From: Geobacillus vulcani PSS1
Lineage (GTDB): Bacteria; Bacillota; Bacilli; Bacillales; Anoxybacillaceae
Reading direction: 5' to 3'
Assembly: GCF_000733845.1 (NCBI RefSeq)
Contig: NZ_JPOI01000001.1
Span: forward strand, 1,279,501 to 1,343,500
Length of the DNA stretch: 64,000 nt
Shown: piece after piece, positions 1 through 9,257 of the stretch
Numbering within the stretch: position 1 is the first letter of the stretch
How the letters are laid out: each line of letters begins with the position of its first letter
Notes under the pieces: generated by a model
Database searches by the model: none
Told to the model about the DNA's origin: nothing
The model's input: the letters and a program-made list of their open reading frames with translations, nothing else
Position numbers and translations under genes: made by a program

Positions 1-1
1 C

Positions 2-43
2 GATGAAACAAATCGCGAATCCGTTTGGCCGGCAGAACAATAA
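2..43 (+). CDS. C-terminal tail of an upstream gene (partial)
   Basis: The first bases can be read as the last 13 codons of a gene entering from the left, ending DETNRESVWPAEQ and a TAA stop. A factor-independent terminator follows at once, which supports a gene end here. In B. subtilis mnaA lies near the lyt genes, but the fragment is too short to identify. The frame is chosen only because it is open and ends just before the hairpin. Confidence 0.35.
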   Translation, partial: DETNRESVWPAEQ

Positions 44-49
44 AAAAGG

Positions 50-92
50 AAAGGGCGTCAGCTTATAAGCAGGATGCCCTTTCTTTTCTTTT
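50..92 (+). terminator. Rho-independent terminator
   Basis: The arms AAAGGGCGTC and GATGCCCTTT pair with one G-U wobble around an inner palindrome GCTTATAAGC. A T-rich run (TTCTTTTCTTTT) follows. It ends the gene whose tail enters the window at base 2. Confidence 0.8.
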
Positions 93-177
93 AGGGGAAA
101 AGTGGCTATGTTTCCATTTGGATAGATGCAACGAAGACGTGGAACAGATTCTTGACGGAAAAGCGGTTGGTCCATGT

Positions 178-285
178 TCGACTGTCGAAAGCAAGCCAAG
201 GCGTGACGGAAGACCGAACAACCGCCTGCTTCACAGACTCCTCGATGGGCCTGGAAGCGGCGTGGTTCGGTCGCTCGACAGTCGA
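178..285 (+). repeat. Dispersed branched palindromic repeat, copy 1
   Basis: The core is bounded by TCGACTGTCGA (178-188) and its exact reverse complement TCGACAGTCGA (275-285). Inside, GACCGAACAACC (about 211-222) can pair with GGTTCGGTC (264-272) as a second stem. CTTGACGGAAAAG starts exactly 27 bases before the core, as in the second copy at 48318-48445. Similarity continues past the right end (CATGGCCTCTATAT). This copy is 20 bases shorter than copy 2 because it lacks two internal hairpins. No open frame is conserved between the copies, so a structured RNA or non-autonomous mobile unit is likelier than a gene. Confidence 0.75.
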
Positions 286-374
286 TCCCCTCCTCGGTAA
301 AAGCTGCAAATGGGAAAGCTTCAAACATGGCCTCTATATGGAATGATCGTTTTCTTTATCCAATGGCCATGCGA

Positions 375-1709
375 TCACTCGAACGAGACTTCCGCCCCAC
401 GGAAGTAATGCTCTAAAATTTGCTCTGCCGTCCATCCGCGCTCGGCGAATGCTTTTGCTCCGTATTGGCTCATGCCGATCCGGTGCCCCCATCCTTTTCC
501 AGTGACAGTGATCGAGCTAACCCCTGACGGCGAGGCAGAAAGCGGCACGATGCCATCCGTTGTTTGCACCTTGATTCCTTCGACGCCGGCGAGCGAAACG
601 GTTCCGCTCCCTGTTTGGACGGAGTAAGATGACAAGGAAGAGGCGGCGATGTTGCCGCTGGCCGTTTGAATCGACACGGATGGTCCGCTTTTTTGCACTT
701 GAATGTCAAACCAGTTGGACGGCAAGATGCCGTAAAATTGATTGCCGTCTAGCGGGAATAGTTTGCGGATGGTCGTCTCATTGCCTTTCACCGTTTTTTC
801 GCCTGCCGAGGTTTCAATCGTGACGGCACCCACTTCTCCGTTCGCGCCGGTTTTGGCAATCGAAACGTCGTATAAAACGACTGATGGATCGGTGAACCCG
901 AACGAACGCAACAGCACAGCTGGGGAGAAGGTGAATGACCATCGGCTGTATGGCGATGATTCATACGGGTCATCGACGCTCGCTAAATATGGGTAGGCGG
1001 TTTGCGACGAGTTCCAGACGTCGCTTACATTGGCGGTTCTGCCGCCGCTTGTCGAGTGGTAATACGTTTCAATGACACTGCCATTATATTTCAGATACAA
1101 TCCTCTTGTCGCATCCACTGCCGCGTTCGATCGTGGAGATTCTCCATCATATCCTTTATACGTCTGTGTGTTTGGATTGGTCGTCAAACTTGTTTTATGT
1201 TTATAGGCATAGTTTCGGGCCGCAATGGCTTGCGCCTTCAGCGCTTCGAGCGGCCAAGAGGCAGGCATCTCGCTCGGTACGACTCCTTTTAAATAATCTT
1301 CCATATCTAAAATATTGACAGCATACAAGACGTTGCTTTGCAAGCGAATGTCGACGCTGCCGCGATAACGGGTTTGATTCACTTTCACCAGCGACAAAGG
1401 CGCAGCGCCGATCGTTTCTTGAATGGTAAATCCCGTGCTTGAAAAATCCGTTTTTCCGTTGTACGTGACAAACACGGTCGAAGAGGAAGACCGGAATGTC
1501 AGGCTTGTCCCGCTTGGCAGCGGGGTGATCGTCAACGTCTCTTTATTGACGATTTGATAGTTTCCTTCGACGGCGACTGTCACCGATGTCCCTTTATATA
1601 CAAGGACTTGCACGGGATTGTTGTACGTTTTCACCCCAGCGGCGTTCGAAGCGGAAGGAGAGATGATGAGCAAAAACAGGCCGACGGCCAACCACGCCAA
1701 TTTTTTCAC
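375..1709 (-). CDS. lytB: SpoIID/LytB-domain cell-wall protein (LytB/CwbA-like)
   Basis: The 444-residue exported protein has a signal peptide (residues 1-24, ending SNAA). The C-terminal two thirds is a SpoIID domain, with MEDYLKGVVPSEMPASWP, ALKAQAIAARNYA, YYHSTSGGRTA and GKGWGHRIGMSQYGAKA. In B. subtilis LytB (CwbA) enhances the amidase LytC; SpoIID itself is a lytic transglycosylase that cuts stem-less glycan. The start is GTG at 1709, three bases after the stop of the SH3 gene, with GAGGTGAAG as ribosome site inside the end of that gene. It is the last gene of a three-gene wall cluster. The vegetative LytB role is favoured over sporulation SpoIID by the neighbouring amidase, not proven. 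Confidence 0.85.
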   Translation of the reverse strand: MKKLAWLAVGLFLLIISPSASNAAGVKTYNNPVQVLVYKGTSVTVAVEGNYQIVNKETLTITPLPSGTSLTFRSSSSTVFVTYNGKTDFSSTGFTIQETIGAAPLSLVKVNQTRYRGSVDIRLQSNVLYAVNILDMEDYLKGVVPSEMPASWPLEALKAQAIAARNYAYKHKTSLTTNPNTQTYKGYDGESPRSNAAVDATRGLYLKYNGSVIETYYHSTSGGRTANVSDVWNSSQTAYPYLASVDDPYESSPYSRWSFTFSPAVLLRSFGFTDPSVVLYDVSIAKTGANGEVGAVTIETSAGEKTVKGNETTIRKLFPLDGNQFYGILPSNWFDIQVQKSGPSVSIQTASGNIAASSLSSYSVQTGSGTVSLAGVEGIKVQTTDGIVPLSASPSGVSSITVTGKGWGHRIGMSQYGAKAFAERGWTAEQILEHYFRGAEVSFE

Positions 1710-1712
1710 CGT

Positions 1713-2390
1713 CTACTTCACCTCACCAAATTCAGCGGCCATCCAACCCCGACGCCCATCAGACAGTTGCACGTTGTACCATTTCTCCCCTTTGCTGTTG
1801 GTAAACGGCTGAATATAGACCATCACTGTTCCCTTTGGAACGGTCGCAATAATCGGATAAGAAGTCGTCGCTCCTTTTCGAATATTGACTGCGGCTGTGG
1901 CGATGACATGCTTGGTGCTGTCGCTGCTGACGGCGGATGTCGAGACATCGCCGGAATAAATCCAACCTTTCGACGAAGAGGAGAGAACGATGTTGTACCA
2001 CAATCCTTGGGAAGTAAGGTGCGCCCCGACTACTTGCAGTGAAGATCCTGCCTGTTTATAAGTGATGACGCGGTAGCTCGTTGACGCTCCGCTGCGGATG
2101 GCCGCATTGTTTTTCACTACATAGACGACAGAAGGTAAAGACGGCGAAGCGGGCTTGCTGGCAAGTTGTTGTTGAAGTTGTTGAATTTGTTGTTGTTGGG
2201 CGGTCAGTTGCGCTTTCAAGTTGGCAATGTCGTTTTTCATTGGGTTGAGCTGGGAAGTCACCCAGTCGACGCTCGCTAACACGACTTCTTCCGATGCTTT
2301 CATCGCTGATGGCGTAAACAAGAGAGCGCCTGCCGTCATTCCGACCGCCAGGCTGGCAGCAACGGCCCATTTGGATTTTCGTTTCATCAT
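1713..2390 (-). CDS. Secreted protein with two SH3 domains
   Basis: The 225-residue product begins MMKRKSKWAVAASLAVG with a signal peptide or N-terminal anchor. A glutamine-rich coiled segment (AQQQQIQQLQQQLA) follows, then two bacterial SH3 (SH3_3) repeats, each with an RxGASTSYxVI or RKGATTSYPII core and a GW near the end. Such domains bind peptidoglycan; there is no catalytic domain. I start it at ATG 2390 because GGGGGAG lies six bases upstream; an in-frame extension to 2522 has no ribosome site. It sits between the amidase and the SpoIID-domain gene, where B. subtilis has the small lipoprotein LytA. A wall-targeting accessory role is inferred. Confidence 0.8.
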   Translation of the reverse strand: MMKRKSKWAVAASLAVGMTAGALLFTPSAMKASEEVVLASVDWVTSQLNPMKNDIANLKAQLTAQQQQIQQLQQQLASKPASPSLPSVVYVVKNNAAIRSGASTSYRVITYKQAGSSLQVVGAHLTSQGLWYNIVLSSSSKGWIYSGDVSTSAVSSDSTKHVIATAAVNIRKGATTSYPIIATVPKGTVMVYIQPFTNSKGEKWYNVQLSDGRRGWMAAEFGEVK

Positions 2391-2612
2391 GTTCATCTCC
2401 CCCGTTTTTGGATATGGCAAAGAAAGGAGAATAATAGCTTTCCTAACGAAAAGGCCGGTGAGCCCCAACGGATTCGCTCGGTTCATGAGAAATCGCGGGG
2501 AATGACAATGCGATGCTGTCATGTTCCTCGGTTTGACGAACTCCGTTGTAAAGCTTTGCCATCCATTGCATTACCGGCCTTCTCATGCTATTATTCTCCG
2601 AATACGAACAAA

Positions 2613-5054
2613 CTAGAATTGACTGAAATACTCTTCCAATCCTTCGCGAATGCCGACGGCCGCTTTTTGGCGGAACGCTTTCGTTTTGAGCAGCGCCTCC
2701 TCATTTGGATTGGAGAGGAAGGCCAGCTCAACAAGAATGCTTGGCAGCTCGTTTTTTCGGTTGACGTAATAGTCTTGCGTTTTATGGCCGCGGTCGTACG
2801 TTCCGAGCTGTTGGACAAGATGTTTTTGCACAATGGCGGCCAACTGTTGGCTTTTTGGCCCATTGAAGTTGCTCGATACGTTGTAGTACGTTGTCGTTCC
2901 GCGAGATGTCCGCGAGTACGAGTCGGCGTGAATGCTGATGAAGGCGTCGTAATCGGAACTGTTGGCGATCCATGTCCGTTCAGACAGCTCCAAAAAGATG
3001 TCGGTGCTCCGCGTCAATTTGACGATGGCCCCGGCCCGTTCCAATTCTTCTTTTAGCAATAAGGCGGTGTCGAGAGTAATATCTTTTTCCCGCGTGCCGC
3101 CAGGACCGATCGCTCCCGTGTCGTGCGCTCCATGCCCTGCGTCAATGATGATTTTTTTGCCTTTGAGCCCGGTCTCGAGAATTTTCAGCGTCAATCGGTC
3201 GCTGTAATGGCGAAGGGTGAACGTGTACCCCGGTTCAAAGGTGATGAGCAGGCTGCTGCCGGTCCATTCCACGGTTTGTATGCCGGGAATATCGGTCGAC
3301 GGGACTTCAGCGTAGGAAAACGAGCCGGTGATTTTCAGACGATTGCCCGGCAACAACGAATAGGAGACGCGGAAATTGGAAGTTTTTCTCCATATCAAAT
3401 AGGCATCTTCGTTGATGGTCGAAAACGTTGGTTCAACGAGACTATTTAAGGCGACGGTAGAGGTGCTCGATTCCTCAACCCATCCGCGGACGCCATTGGA
3501 TGTTTCGACATTCAGCCACCCATGATATTCGTACAGGACAGCAAGCCGCTCGTTCGCTGCCAACGCCTTCAACGATTGATAGTTCGAAGATGCACCTCGT
3601 CGTAACGGAGTGTTGGCCTGTTTGACGTATACGTAGGATGGGGCTTTTACTTCAAACGCCGGCATCCATCCCGTTTTTCCCGATGCAGAGGTGACTTGCA
3701 CCCAGTCGAACGGAGACGCGTCTGTCGTCTTCAAAACCGTGACCATTCTGTTTTTCGCAATCCGCTCGATGACTGCGGCGCTCAACGAAGGTTCGGCAAA
3801 CAGCGCCGCATTAGCGGTTGTCACCTGTTTTTGCATCCCTTCGCTGGCTGGTGGGGAAAGGTAGGACTTGGTTACGACCGTCTCGTGCACCCAGCCGAGC
3901 GTTTTTCCATTGAGGGACACTTTGTACCAAAGCGCTCCCGACGCATCTTTGGCGCTTGACAGGCTGTTCAGTTTGGTTCCCTTTTTCAGTTGGGTGACGA
4001 CTTTTGCTTTTAAAGATGGAGCTTGCCGCACATTGGCGACCGACACGCTGACCGTCAGCGGCTGGCCTGAGATGCTGGACGTATCCGAGACACCGCTTGG
4101 AACCGAAATGGTTGATGACATCGACAACACTTTTTCCGACACCCATCCTCGGACATGTCCGAGATCAACGCGGTACCAAAGCTCCTGACCATGTGTGACG
4201 AACAAATCGATCACCTTGACAGATTGACCGCGTGACACTGTGGCGACGGCGCGGTAATGGACGCTCGCCCCGCGGCGAACCGGGGAGGACTGCACAACGT
4301 TCATGAATGCCGGCAAAAGTGTCGGAAGCTGTTCCGGTATGTAGATCTGTTCCGTTTTTACCCATCCTTTGACTCCCGCCCATTCCACACGCACATACTG
4401 TTCCCCGAGCGAATTGGTGAACTCGGCAATGATGGAGACGACATCGCCGTTAGACAGTGTTTTCACGATTGGATAGTAAGGGGATGCCCCTTTGCGCATT
4501 GCAATGTCGTTAGCGGCGATGACTGCCCGCTTTCCGACGAGCATAGAAGGCGGTTGGTTGGAAAAGCTGTCCGCCCGCGCCCAGCCGGCGACGCCTCCGT
4601 ATTCGATGCGGTACCACGTTTCACCATAGGCATTTTGAAACTCATTAATGACTTTCACTTGTTGGCCAGCGGGAATCGAACCAACGGCTCGATATGAATC
4701 CGTCGCTCCTCTTCTCAGCAACGAGTCTTGTTTGGCGAACATCACGGTAGGAAAAGCAGAAGAGACGCGCGCTTCAGAAAAGCTGTCGGCCCGCGCCCAG
4801 CCGGTGACGCCTCCGTACTCGATGCGGTACCACGTTTCGCCAGCAGCATTTTGGAACTTGTCGATGATCTTCACTTGTTGGCCAGCCGGAATCGATCCGA
4901 CGACTTGATATGAATCGGTCGCTCCCCTCCTTAGCAAAGAGTTCTGCTCAGCGACCATAAGGGTCGATGAGGATGGACTCCCATCTGCAGCCAAGGCGGC
5001 TGACGGCCATAGCGGGCAAGTCGCCAACAAGACGGAAAGAAGCGTTTTTTTCAA
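2613..5054 (-). CDS. N-acetylmuramoyl-L-alanine amidase with seven SH3 repeats
   Basis: This 813-residue exported amidase cuts the bond between MurNAc and L-Ala in peptidoglycan. After a signal peptide come seven SH3_3 modules (roughly residues 30-540), each with an RRGA-type core and a terminal GW. An AMIN-like beta segment (about 545-635) and a C-terminal Amidase_3 domain follow. The zinc and catalytic residues are visible in IIIDAGHGAHDTG, TREKDITL, FISIHADS and ILVELAFLSN. It corresponds in place to lytC, but LytC uses CWB2 repeats for wall binding whereas this protein uses SH3. The start is TTG at 5054, eight bases after GGGGGGATC. A sigma-A promoter lies just upstream, so it leads the wall operon. 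Confidence 0.9.
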   Translation of the reverse strand: MKKTLLSVLLATCPLWPSAALAADGSPSSSTLMVAEQNSLLRRGATDSYQVVGSIPAGQQVKIIDKFQNAAGETWYRIEYGGVTGWARADSFSEARVSSAFPTVMFAKQDSLLRRGATDSYRAVGSIPAGQQVKVINEFQNAYGETWYRIEYGGVAGWARADSFSNQPPSMLVGKRAVIAANDIAMRKGASPYYPIVKTLSNGDVVSIIAEFTNSLGEQYVRVEWAGVKGWVKTEQIYIPEQLPTLLPAFMNVVQSSPVRRGASVHYRAVATVSRGQSVKVIDLFVTHGQELWYRVDLGHVRGWVSEKVLSMSSTISVPSGVSDTSSISGQPLTVSVSVANVRQAPSLKAKVVTQLKKGTKLNSLSSAKDASGALWYKVSLNGKTLGWVHETVVTKSYLSPPASEGMQKQVTTANAALFAEPSLSAAVIERIAKNRMVTVLKTTDASPFDWVQVTSASGKTGWMPAFEVKAPSYVYVKQANTPLRRGASSNYQSLKALAANERLAVLYEYHGWLNVETSNGVRGWVEESSTSTVALNSLVEPTFSTINEDAYLIWRKTSNFRVSYSLLPGNRLKITGSFSYAEVPSTDIPGIQTVEWTGSSLLITFEPGYTFTLRHYSDRLTLKILETGLKGKKIIIDAGHGAHDTGAIGPGGTREKDITLDTALLLKEELERAGAIVKLTRSTDIFLELSERTWIANSSDYDAFISIHADSYSRTSRGTTTYYNVSSNFNGPKSQQLAAIVQKHLVQQLGTYDRGHKTQDYYVNRKNELPSILVELAFLSNPNEEALLKTKAFRQKAAVGIREGLEEYFSQF
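4580..4915 (-). repeat. Tandem near-identical SH3 modules within the amidase gene
   Basis: The first two SH3 modules are nearly identical in protein (LLRRGATDSY, VGSIPAGQQVK, GETWYRIEYGG, GWARADSFS in both). The DNA also matches over long stretches, for example GATGCGGTACCACGTTTC, while modules 3-7 have diverged strongly. This indicates a recent internal duplication. Confidence 0.7.
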
Positions 5055-5097
5055 GGATTCGATCCCCCCTTTTTTTCAAGTTTGCGTTTTCTCTACT

Positions 5098-5126
5098 ATC
5101 ATAGCGAATTTTGCCGTTTTATCCAA
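5098..5126 (-). promoter_or_regulatory. Sigma-A-type promoter of the wall operon
   Basis: On the minus strand the -35 TTGGAT (5126-5121) and the -10 TATGAT (5103-5098) are 17 bases apart. The -10 lies 44 bases before the TTG start of the amidase. The match to consensus is good; no start-site data are available. Confidence 0.6.
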
Positions 5127-5244
5127 CCCGAATTCAGTCCTATTATGAGGAAAAATGAAATGTTTTGTTGAAAAAGGGAGAATGAGAGGACGATGACGGT
5201 TGCGGAAGACGAGAAAGCTCATATGTGTGTGGCGGTCAAAATAG

Positions 5245-5285
5245 GAAAAAAGGTGCCCGGTTGTGGTCTTTTGGGCACCTTTTCT
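5245..5285 (-). terminator. Terminator after the LCP gene
   Basis: A perfect seven-base-pair stem, GGTGCCC (5252-5258) with GGGCACC (5273-5279). On the minus strand it is followed by TTTTTTCC, fitting the end of the LCP gene, whose stop is at 5295. A shorter T run also follows on the plus strand. Confidence 0.8.
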
Positions 5286-5294
5286 TACAGACTA

Positions 5295-6302
5295 TTAATT
5301 TTCGCTTTGCGCCGACGGCGAATCGTTGCGTGTGAGGGAGGCGTTGGACGTCTCAAGCGCTTGCCGAAGCGTTTCATTGATTGAGCTGACCGATTGCTCG
5401 TCAGGGATGTAGTAGTACACGCCGTTGATCGTTTCGTCGTATCCTTTCAAATGTAAATTTTCTACATCCGCGTTCTTCATTTTTTGATAGACATAGATGA
5501 ACGACAACAAATCGGACGGAGGGATGTTCGTCCGCACGTGATCCCCTAAATCGGCGATGACGTCATCCAGCTTCGGCAGCGAGGTGATGGACGTGCTTTT
5601 GTCAATAATGGCACGAATGACTTGTTTTTGCCGCTCGTTTCGGCCAAAGTCGCCGCGGGGGTCGGATTTTCTCATGCGCACATAGGCGAGCGCTTCATTG
5701 CCGTTCAACTCTTGTTTGCCTTTATGGAACGTATGCCATTTGAGCGAACCTGTCAGTTGGGCTTTGAATGTGAACGGAACATCCACCGTGACGCCGCCTA
5801 ACGAATCGACAATTTTTTCGAACCCTTCAAAATCAGTCGTCACGTAATAGTCGATCGGTACATCGATCAGCTCATTGACGGCTTCAATTGTCGATTGAAT
5901 GCCTCCATGACTGTAGGAGTGGGTGATTTTGTCTTTCCGCCCTTCGCTCGGGATGTAAACGCGCGTGTCGCGCGGAATGCTTAACAAATACACTTTGTTC
6001 GTTTTCGGATTGACGGTCAACAACATGACGACATCAGACCGTCCCTCCTCGTCGTGGTACTGGTTTTCGACCCCAACCAACAGCACGGTAAACGGATCTT
6101 TGTGCATTTCGATATTCTTCGGCGGCTTACCTGATGGATCGAGAGCTTGATAAATTTTGCTTGACGCTTGTTTCGTCTCGGAATAAATATTGTAGCCAAA
6201 AGCGCCGACGCCCCCGAGCAAAAGAAAAAACACGAGCAAAAAGAATCGGCGGAGCCGCTTTTTTTTCTTCCGCTTTTTTATCGTTTTTCTTGTATGATTC
6301 AT
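5295..6302 (-). CDS. tagV: LytR-CpsA-Psr (LCP) family ligase, TagV/YvhJ-like
   Basis: LCP proteins transfer teichoic acid or other anionic polymers from undecaprenyl pyrophosphate to peptidoglycan outside the membrane. The 335-residue protein has a very basic N-terminus, one membrane anchor (about residues 18-40, RFFLLVFFLLLGGVGAFGY) and an LCP domain with RSDVVMLLTVNP, LLSIPRDTRVYIP, VDSLGGVTVDVP and ALAYVRMRKSDPRGDFGR. The Arg and Asp residues of the active site are present. The neighbour yvyE and the divergent degS match the position of tagV (yvhJ) in B. subtilis, but it could equally be called TagU/LytR because the wall-lytic cluster follows. Start at ATG 6302 with AGAAGGG upstream. Confidence 0.85.
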   Translation of the reverse strand: MNHTRKTIKKRKKKKRLRRFFLLVFFLLLGGVGAFGYNIYSETKQASSKIYQALDPSGKPPKNIEMHKDPFTVLLVGVENQYHDEEGRSDVVMLLTVNPKTNKVYLLSIPRDTRVYIPSEGRKDKITHSYSHGGIQSTIEAVNELIDVPIDYYVTTDFEGFEKIVDSLGGVTVDVPFTFKAQLTGSLKWHTFHKGKQELNGNEALAYVRMRKSDPRGDFGRNERQKQVIRAIIDKSTSITSLPKLDDVIADLGDHVRTNIPPSDLLSFIYVYQKMKNADVENLHLKGYDETINGVYYYIPDEQSVSSINETLRQALETSNASLTRNDSPSAQSEN

Positions 6303-6334
6303 CGTTTAACCCTTCTTTCCTTTACGGTGTCGTT

Positions 6335-6976
6335 TTAGGAAGACGGAAGCAGCCGCTCGGCATACTCCATCGCTCCCGCCTGAATGTCCGCCCTTCCGTT
6401 TGTCAGTTCGGTCATCCACTCGCCGAACGAAGACTGACCGTCCTCGGGAACGAGAACGTCAAAGGTGACGCGATCGGCATAGTGGATATTTTTCACCGCA
6501 TATACGGAAGAGCGCAGTTCATTTTCCACTTTCCCGAGCCATGGATAGTCGATCGTGACATGCATGACGCGCATGAGCCGACGCTCGACGATGCCGGCAG
6601 CATTCAGGCCTTCGGAGACGGCGCGGCTGTAAGCGCGCACCAACCCGCCTGCGCCGAGCTTGATGCCGCCGAAGTAGCGGGTGACAACGGCGACGGTGTC
6701 TTTCACCCCTTTTTTCTTCAGCACTTCAAGCATGGGCACCCCTGCAGTGCCGCTCGGCTCGCCGTCATCGTTCGCTTTTTGGATTTGATCATGCTCGCCG
6801 ATCAAATAGGCGGAGCAGTTGTGGGTCGCGTCCCAATGTTTTTTCTTGATCTGTTGAATAAAGGCGACAGCCTCTTCTTCCGTTTCAGCGCGATTGACAT
6901 AGCAAATAAACCGTGACTTTTCGATCACGATTTCGTGTTCGCCATATCCTTTGACCGTGTAATATGTTTGCAACAA
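6335..6976 (-). CDS. yvyE: YvyE, YigZ/IMPACT family protein
   Basis: About 213 residues with the IMPACT/YigZ N-terminal domain (EIVIEKSRFICYVNRAETEE, THNCSAYLIGE, DDGEPSGTAGVPMLEVL, VVTRYFGGIKLGAGGLVRAY) and the C-terminal ferredoxin-like domain. The biochemical role of this family in bacteria is unsettled; the eukaryotic relative regulates GCN2. I start it at TTG 6976 because GAGGTG lies seven bases upstream and the sequence then begins LLQTYYTVKG, parallel to B. subtilis YvyE. An ATG at 6994 is in frame but lacks a ribosome site. It stands head to head with degS and upstream of the LCP gene, as in B. subtilis. Confidence 0.88.
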   Translation of the reverse strand: MLQTYYTVKGYGEHEIVIEKSRFICYVNRAETEEEAVAFIQQIKKKHWDATHNCSAYLIGEHDQIQKANDDGEPSGTAGVPMLEVLKKKGVKDTVAVVTRYFGGIKLGAGGLVRAYSRAVSEGLNAAGIVERRLMRVMHVTIDYPWLGKVENELRSSVYAVKNIHYADRVTFDVLVPEDGQSSFGEWMTELTNGRADIQAGAMEYAERLLPSS

Positions 6977-7198
6977 AGCAAAACACCTCAACATACAAAA
7001 AACGCGAAAACGGTTTAATGTTGTTTATTTTTTTTTTGCATGAATGGCTAGCGCTCGATTCTAATTATGGTAAACTGAAAATAAAAGAGCAATAGATAGG
7101 GCATGCTTTTATTATTATAAATCGACAACTTTTTTCCTTCAAACAAATTTTGCTGGCGCCCATGCGTACCGTTTGGCAGCGCTGTTGGAGGTTGGCAA

Positions 7199-8380
7199 AT
7201 GGCTGAGGCAAAACAATGGGACGTGAAGCAGTTAGATCGGATTGTCGAAAAAATGATCGACACCGTTCAACATAGCAAAGACGAAATTTTCCGCATCGGG
7301 GAGCAGTCGCGTCAAGAGCATGACCATTTGCTTCGCGAACTCGAGGAGGTGAAGCGGCTGACAGTGCAGGCGATCGAAGAAGCGGATCAGCTGGAAATGG
7401 AAGCGCGTCAGGCGCGCCGCCGCCTGTCGGAAGTGAGCCAAAACTTTTCCACCCACTCGGAGCAAGATATTCGCGAGGCGTATGAACAGGCGCACGAGCT
7501 GCATATGAAACTGGCGATGGTGCGCGAGCGGGAGAAACAGTTGCGGCTGCGCCGCGACGAGCTCGAGCGGAGATTGGCGAGTCTGGTGCAAATTATCGAA
7601 CGCGCCGATTATTTGGTTGGACAGATTACCGTCGTGCTCCACTACTTAAACAGCGATTTCCGCCAAGTCGGCGAGCTCATTGAAGGAGCGAAGCAAAAGC
7701 AGGAATTTGGGTTGAAAATCATTGAAGCCCAAGAAGAAGAGCGTCGTCGGCTGTCGCGGGAAATCCATGACGGCCCCGCGCAGCTGCTCGCTCATGTCCT
7801 TCTTCGGTCTGATTTGGTCGAAAAGGTGATCAAAGAGCGAGGGACAGAGGCGGCGATCGCCGAAATTCGCGATTTTCGCAAAATGGTGCGCTCGGCTTTG
7901 TCCGAAGTGCGCCGCATCATTTACGATTTGCGGCCGATGGCGCTTGATGATTTAGGATTGGTTCCGACTCTAAAAAAATACTTGCAAACGACCGAAGAAT
8001 ATAATAAAGGAGTCCATATTTCCTTTGTACATATCGGCGAAGAAATTCGGCTGCCGTCGCGGATGGAGGCGGCTGTGTTTCGGCTTGTCCAAGAGTCGGT
8101 GCAAAACGCTTTGAAGCACGCCGAAGCGCGCCATATCGACGTCAAAATGGAAGTGACGTGCCATCATCTGCTTGTCAGCGTCAAAGACGATGGCAAAGGG
8201 TTTGATCCATCGGTGAAAAAAGAAAATACGTTCGGCTTGATCGGGATGCGGGAGCGGGTGGAGCTGCTCGGCGGCGCGCTGGCCATCCGCTCAAAGATTG
8301 GCCACGGAACGACCGTGTTCATTCGCGTTCCGCTCGACCGCTCGACTGACGAAACGAACAAGGAGGAGAGGAAACGATGA
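7199..8380 (+). CDS. degS: Sensor histidine kinase DegS
   Basis: A cytoplasmic NarL-type kinase of 393 residues without membrane segments. The N-terminal half is coiled-coil (sensor) sequence. The phospho-acceptor lies in REIHDGPAQ at about His190, and the HATPase domain carries [18 protein letters not shown] and [15 protein letters not shown]. With DegU it controls degradative enzymes, competence and motility in B. subtilis. Start at ATG 7199 after GGAGG; the stop overlaps the degU start by four bases (ATGA), indicating coupling. Confidence 0.97.
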   Translation: MAEAKQWDVKQLDRIVEKMIDTVQHSKDEIFRIGEQSRQEHDHLLRELEEVKRLTVQAIEEADQLEMEARQARRRLSEVSQNFSTHSEQDIREAYEQAHELHMKLAMVREREKQLRLRRDELERRLASLVQIIERADYLVGQITVVLHYLNSDFRQVGELIEGAKQKQEFGLKIIEAQEEERRRLSREIHDGPAQLLAHVLLRSDLVEKVIKERGTEAAIAEIRDFRKMVRSALSEVRRIIYDLRPMALDDLGLVPTLKKYLQTTEEYNKGVHISFVHIGEEIRLPSRMEAAVFRLVQESVQNALKHAEARHIDVKMEVTCHHLLVSVKDDGKGFDPSVKKENTFGLIGMRERVELLGGALAIRSKIGHGTTVFIRVPLDRSTDETNKEERKR

Positions 8381-9051
8381 AAACACGCATCGCGATTATC
8401 GACGATCACCAGCTGTTTCGTGAGGGCATCAAGCGCATTTTGGAGTTTGAGGGCGATTTTGAAGTCGTAGCGGAAGGAAGCGACGGGAGCGAGGCGCTTT
8501 CGATCGTCGAAACATACCGCCCAGATTTGGTGCTGATGGACATTAACATGCCGGACATCAACGGCGTTGAAGCGACGAAACAGCTGATTGAAGCTTACCC
8601 TGATACGAAAGTGGTTGTGTTGTCGATTCATGACGATGAAAACTATGTCATGCGCGCCTTGCAGACGGGAGCAACGGGGTATTTGTTGAAGGAGATGGAT
8701 GCAGATACACTGATTGAAGCGGTGAGAATCGTCGCCGAAGGTGGGTCATATTTGCATCCAAAAGTGACGCACAACTTGATTCGCGAATACCGCCGCCTGG
8801 CGACGGAAAAAGGCGGCGCAGTGGTCAAGCAGGAGGTGCGCCGTCCGCTCCATTTGTTGACGCGGCGCGAGTGCGAAGTGTTGCAGCTTTTAGCTGACGG
8901 CAAAAGCAACCGCGCCATCGGCGAGGCGCTGTACATTAGCGAGAAAACGGTGAAAAACCACGTCAGCAGCATCTTGCAAAAATTAAATGTCAACGACCGG
9001 ACGCAAGCCGTTGTGGTAGCGATCAAAAACGGCTGGGTTGAGGTGCGCTGA
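8377..9051 (+). CDS. degU: Response regulator DegU
   Basis: A 224-residue NarL/LuxR-type regulator. The receiver domain has the acidic pair D9-D10, the phospho-acceptor D55 in VLMDINMPD and the conserved Lys in [11 protein letters not shown]. The C-terminal helix-turn-helix reads [18 protein letters not shown] through [19 protein letters not shown]. It overlaps degS by four bases and is its cognate partner. In B. subtilis unphosphorylated DegU favours competence and phosphorylated DegU favours exoenzymes and represses motility, so its place beside comF and the flagellar genes is apt. Confidence 0.97.
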   Translation: MKTRIAIIDDHQLFREGIKRILEFEGDFEVVAEGSDGSEALSIVETYRPDLVLMDINMPDINGVEATKQLIEAYPDTKVVVLSIHDDENYVMRALQTGATGYLLKEMDADTLIEAVRIVAEGGSYLHPKVTHNLIREYRRLATEKGGAVVKQEVRRPLHLLTRRECEVLQLLADGKSNRAIGEALYISEKTVKNHVSSILQKLNVNDRTQAVVVAIKNGWVEVR

Positions 9052-9216
9052 CCGTTAGGAGTTTCCTTATCGTAACCCCCTTAGCTGATCTTGGGAGAGT
9101 TTCCGTACTGCCTCTGTTTGGCATGTCTTTTGTTGCAACGGCCGTGCGGCGTTGAACTGCCTCGAGAAGCGACCGGGCTCCTTCCACTTTTCGTAGTGGG
9201 TGTGTCTCTTTTTTGG

Positions 9217-9222
9217 TATAAT
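9217..9222 (+). promoter_or_regulatory. Extended -10 promoter element of degV
   Basis: TGGTATAAT gives a perfect -10 with the TGN extension, about 35 bases before the degV start. No clear -35 is seen, as is usual for extended -10 promoters. Confidence 0.5.
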
Positions 9223-9257
9223 GGAAGAAAATCCGAAATCAGGAAGGAAGGACGTTC

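Noticed and set aside
178..285. CRISPR-like repeats
   Set aside because: There are only two dispersed copies far apart, with internal pairing and no spacers; no cas genes occur in the window.
25..300. Open frame of 91 codons overlapping the first terminator and repeat copy 1
   Set aside because: It crosses a terminator and a palindromic repeat, has no ribosome site, and the frame is not kept in the other repeat copy.
5055..5294. Possible riboswitch upstream of the wall operon
   Set aside because: Only a simple promoter and a terminator hairpin are seen; no conserved aptamer-like structure.
5193..5384. 63-codon plus-strand frame with a GAGAGGACG site before ATG
   Set aside because: The site looks usable, but the frame runs through the LCP terminator and into the end of the LCP gene on the other strand; the protein has no motif.
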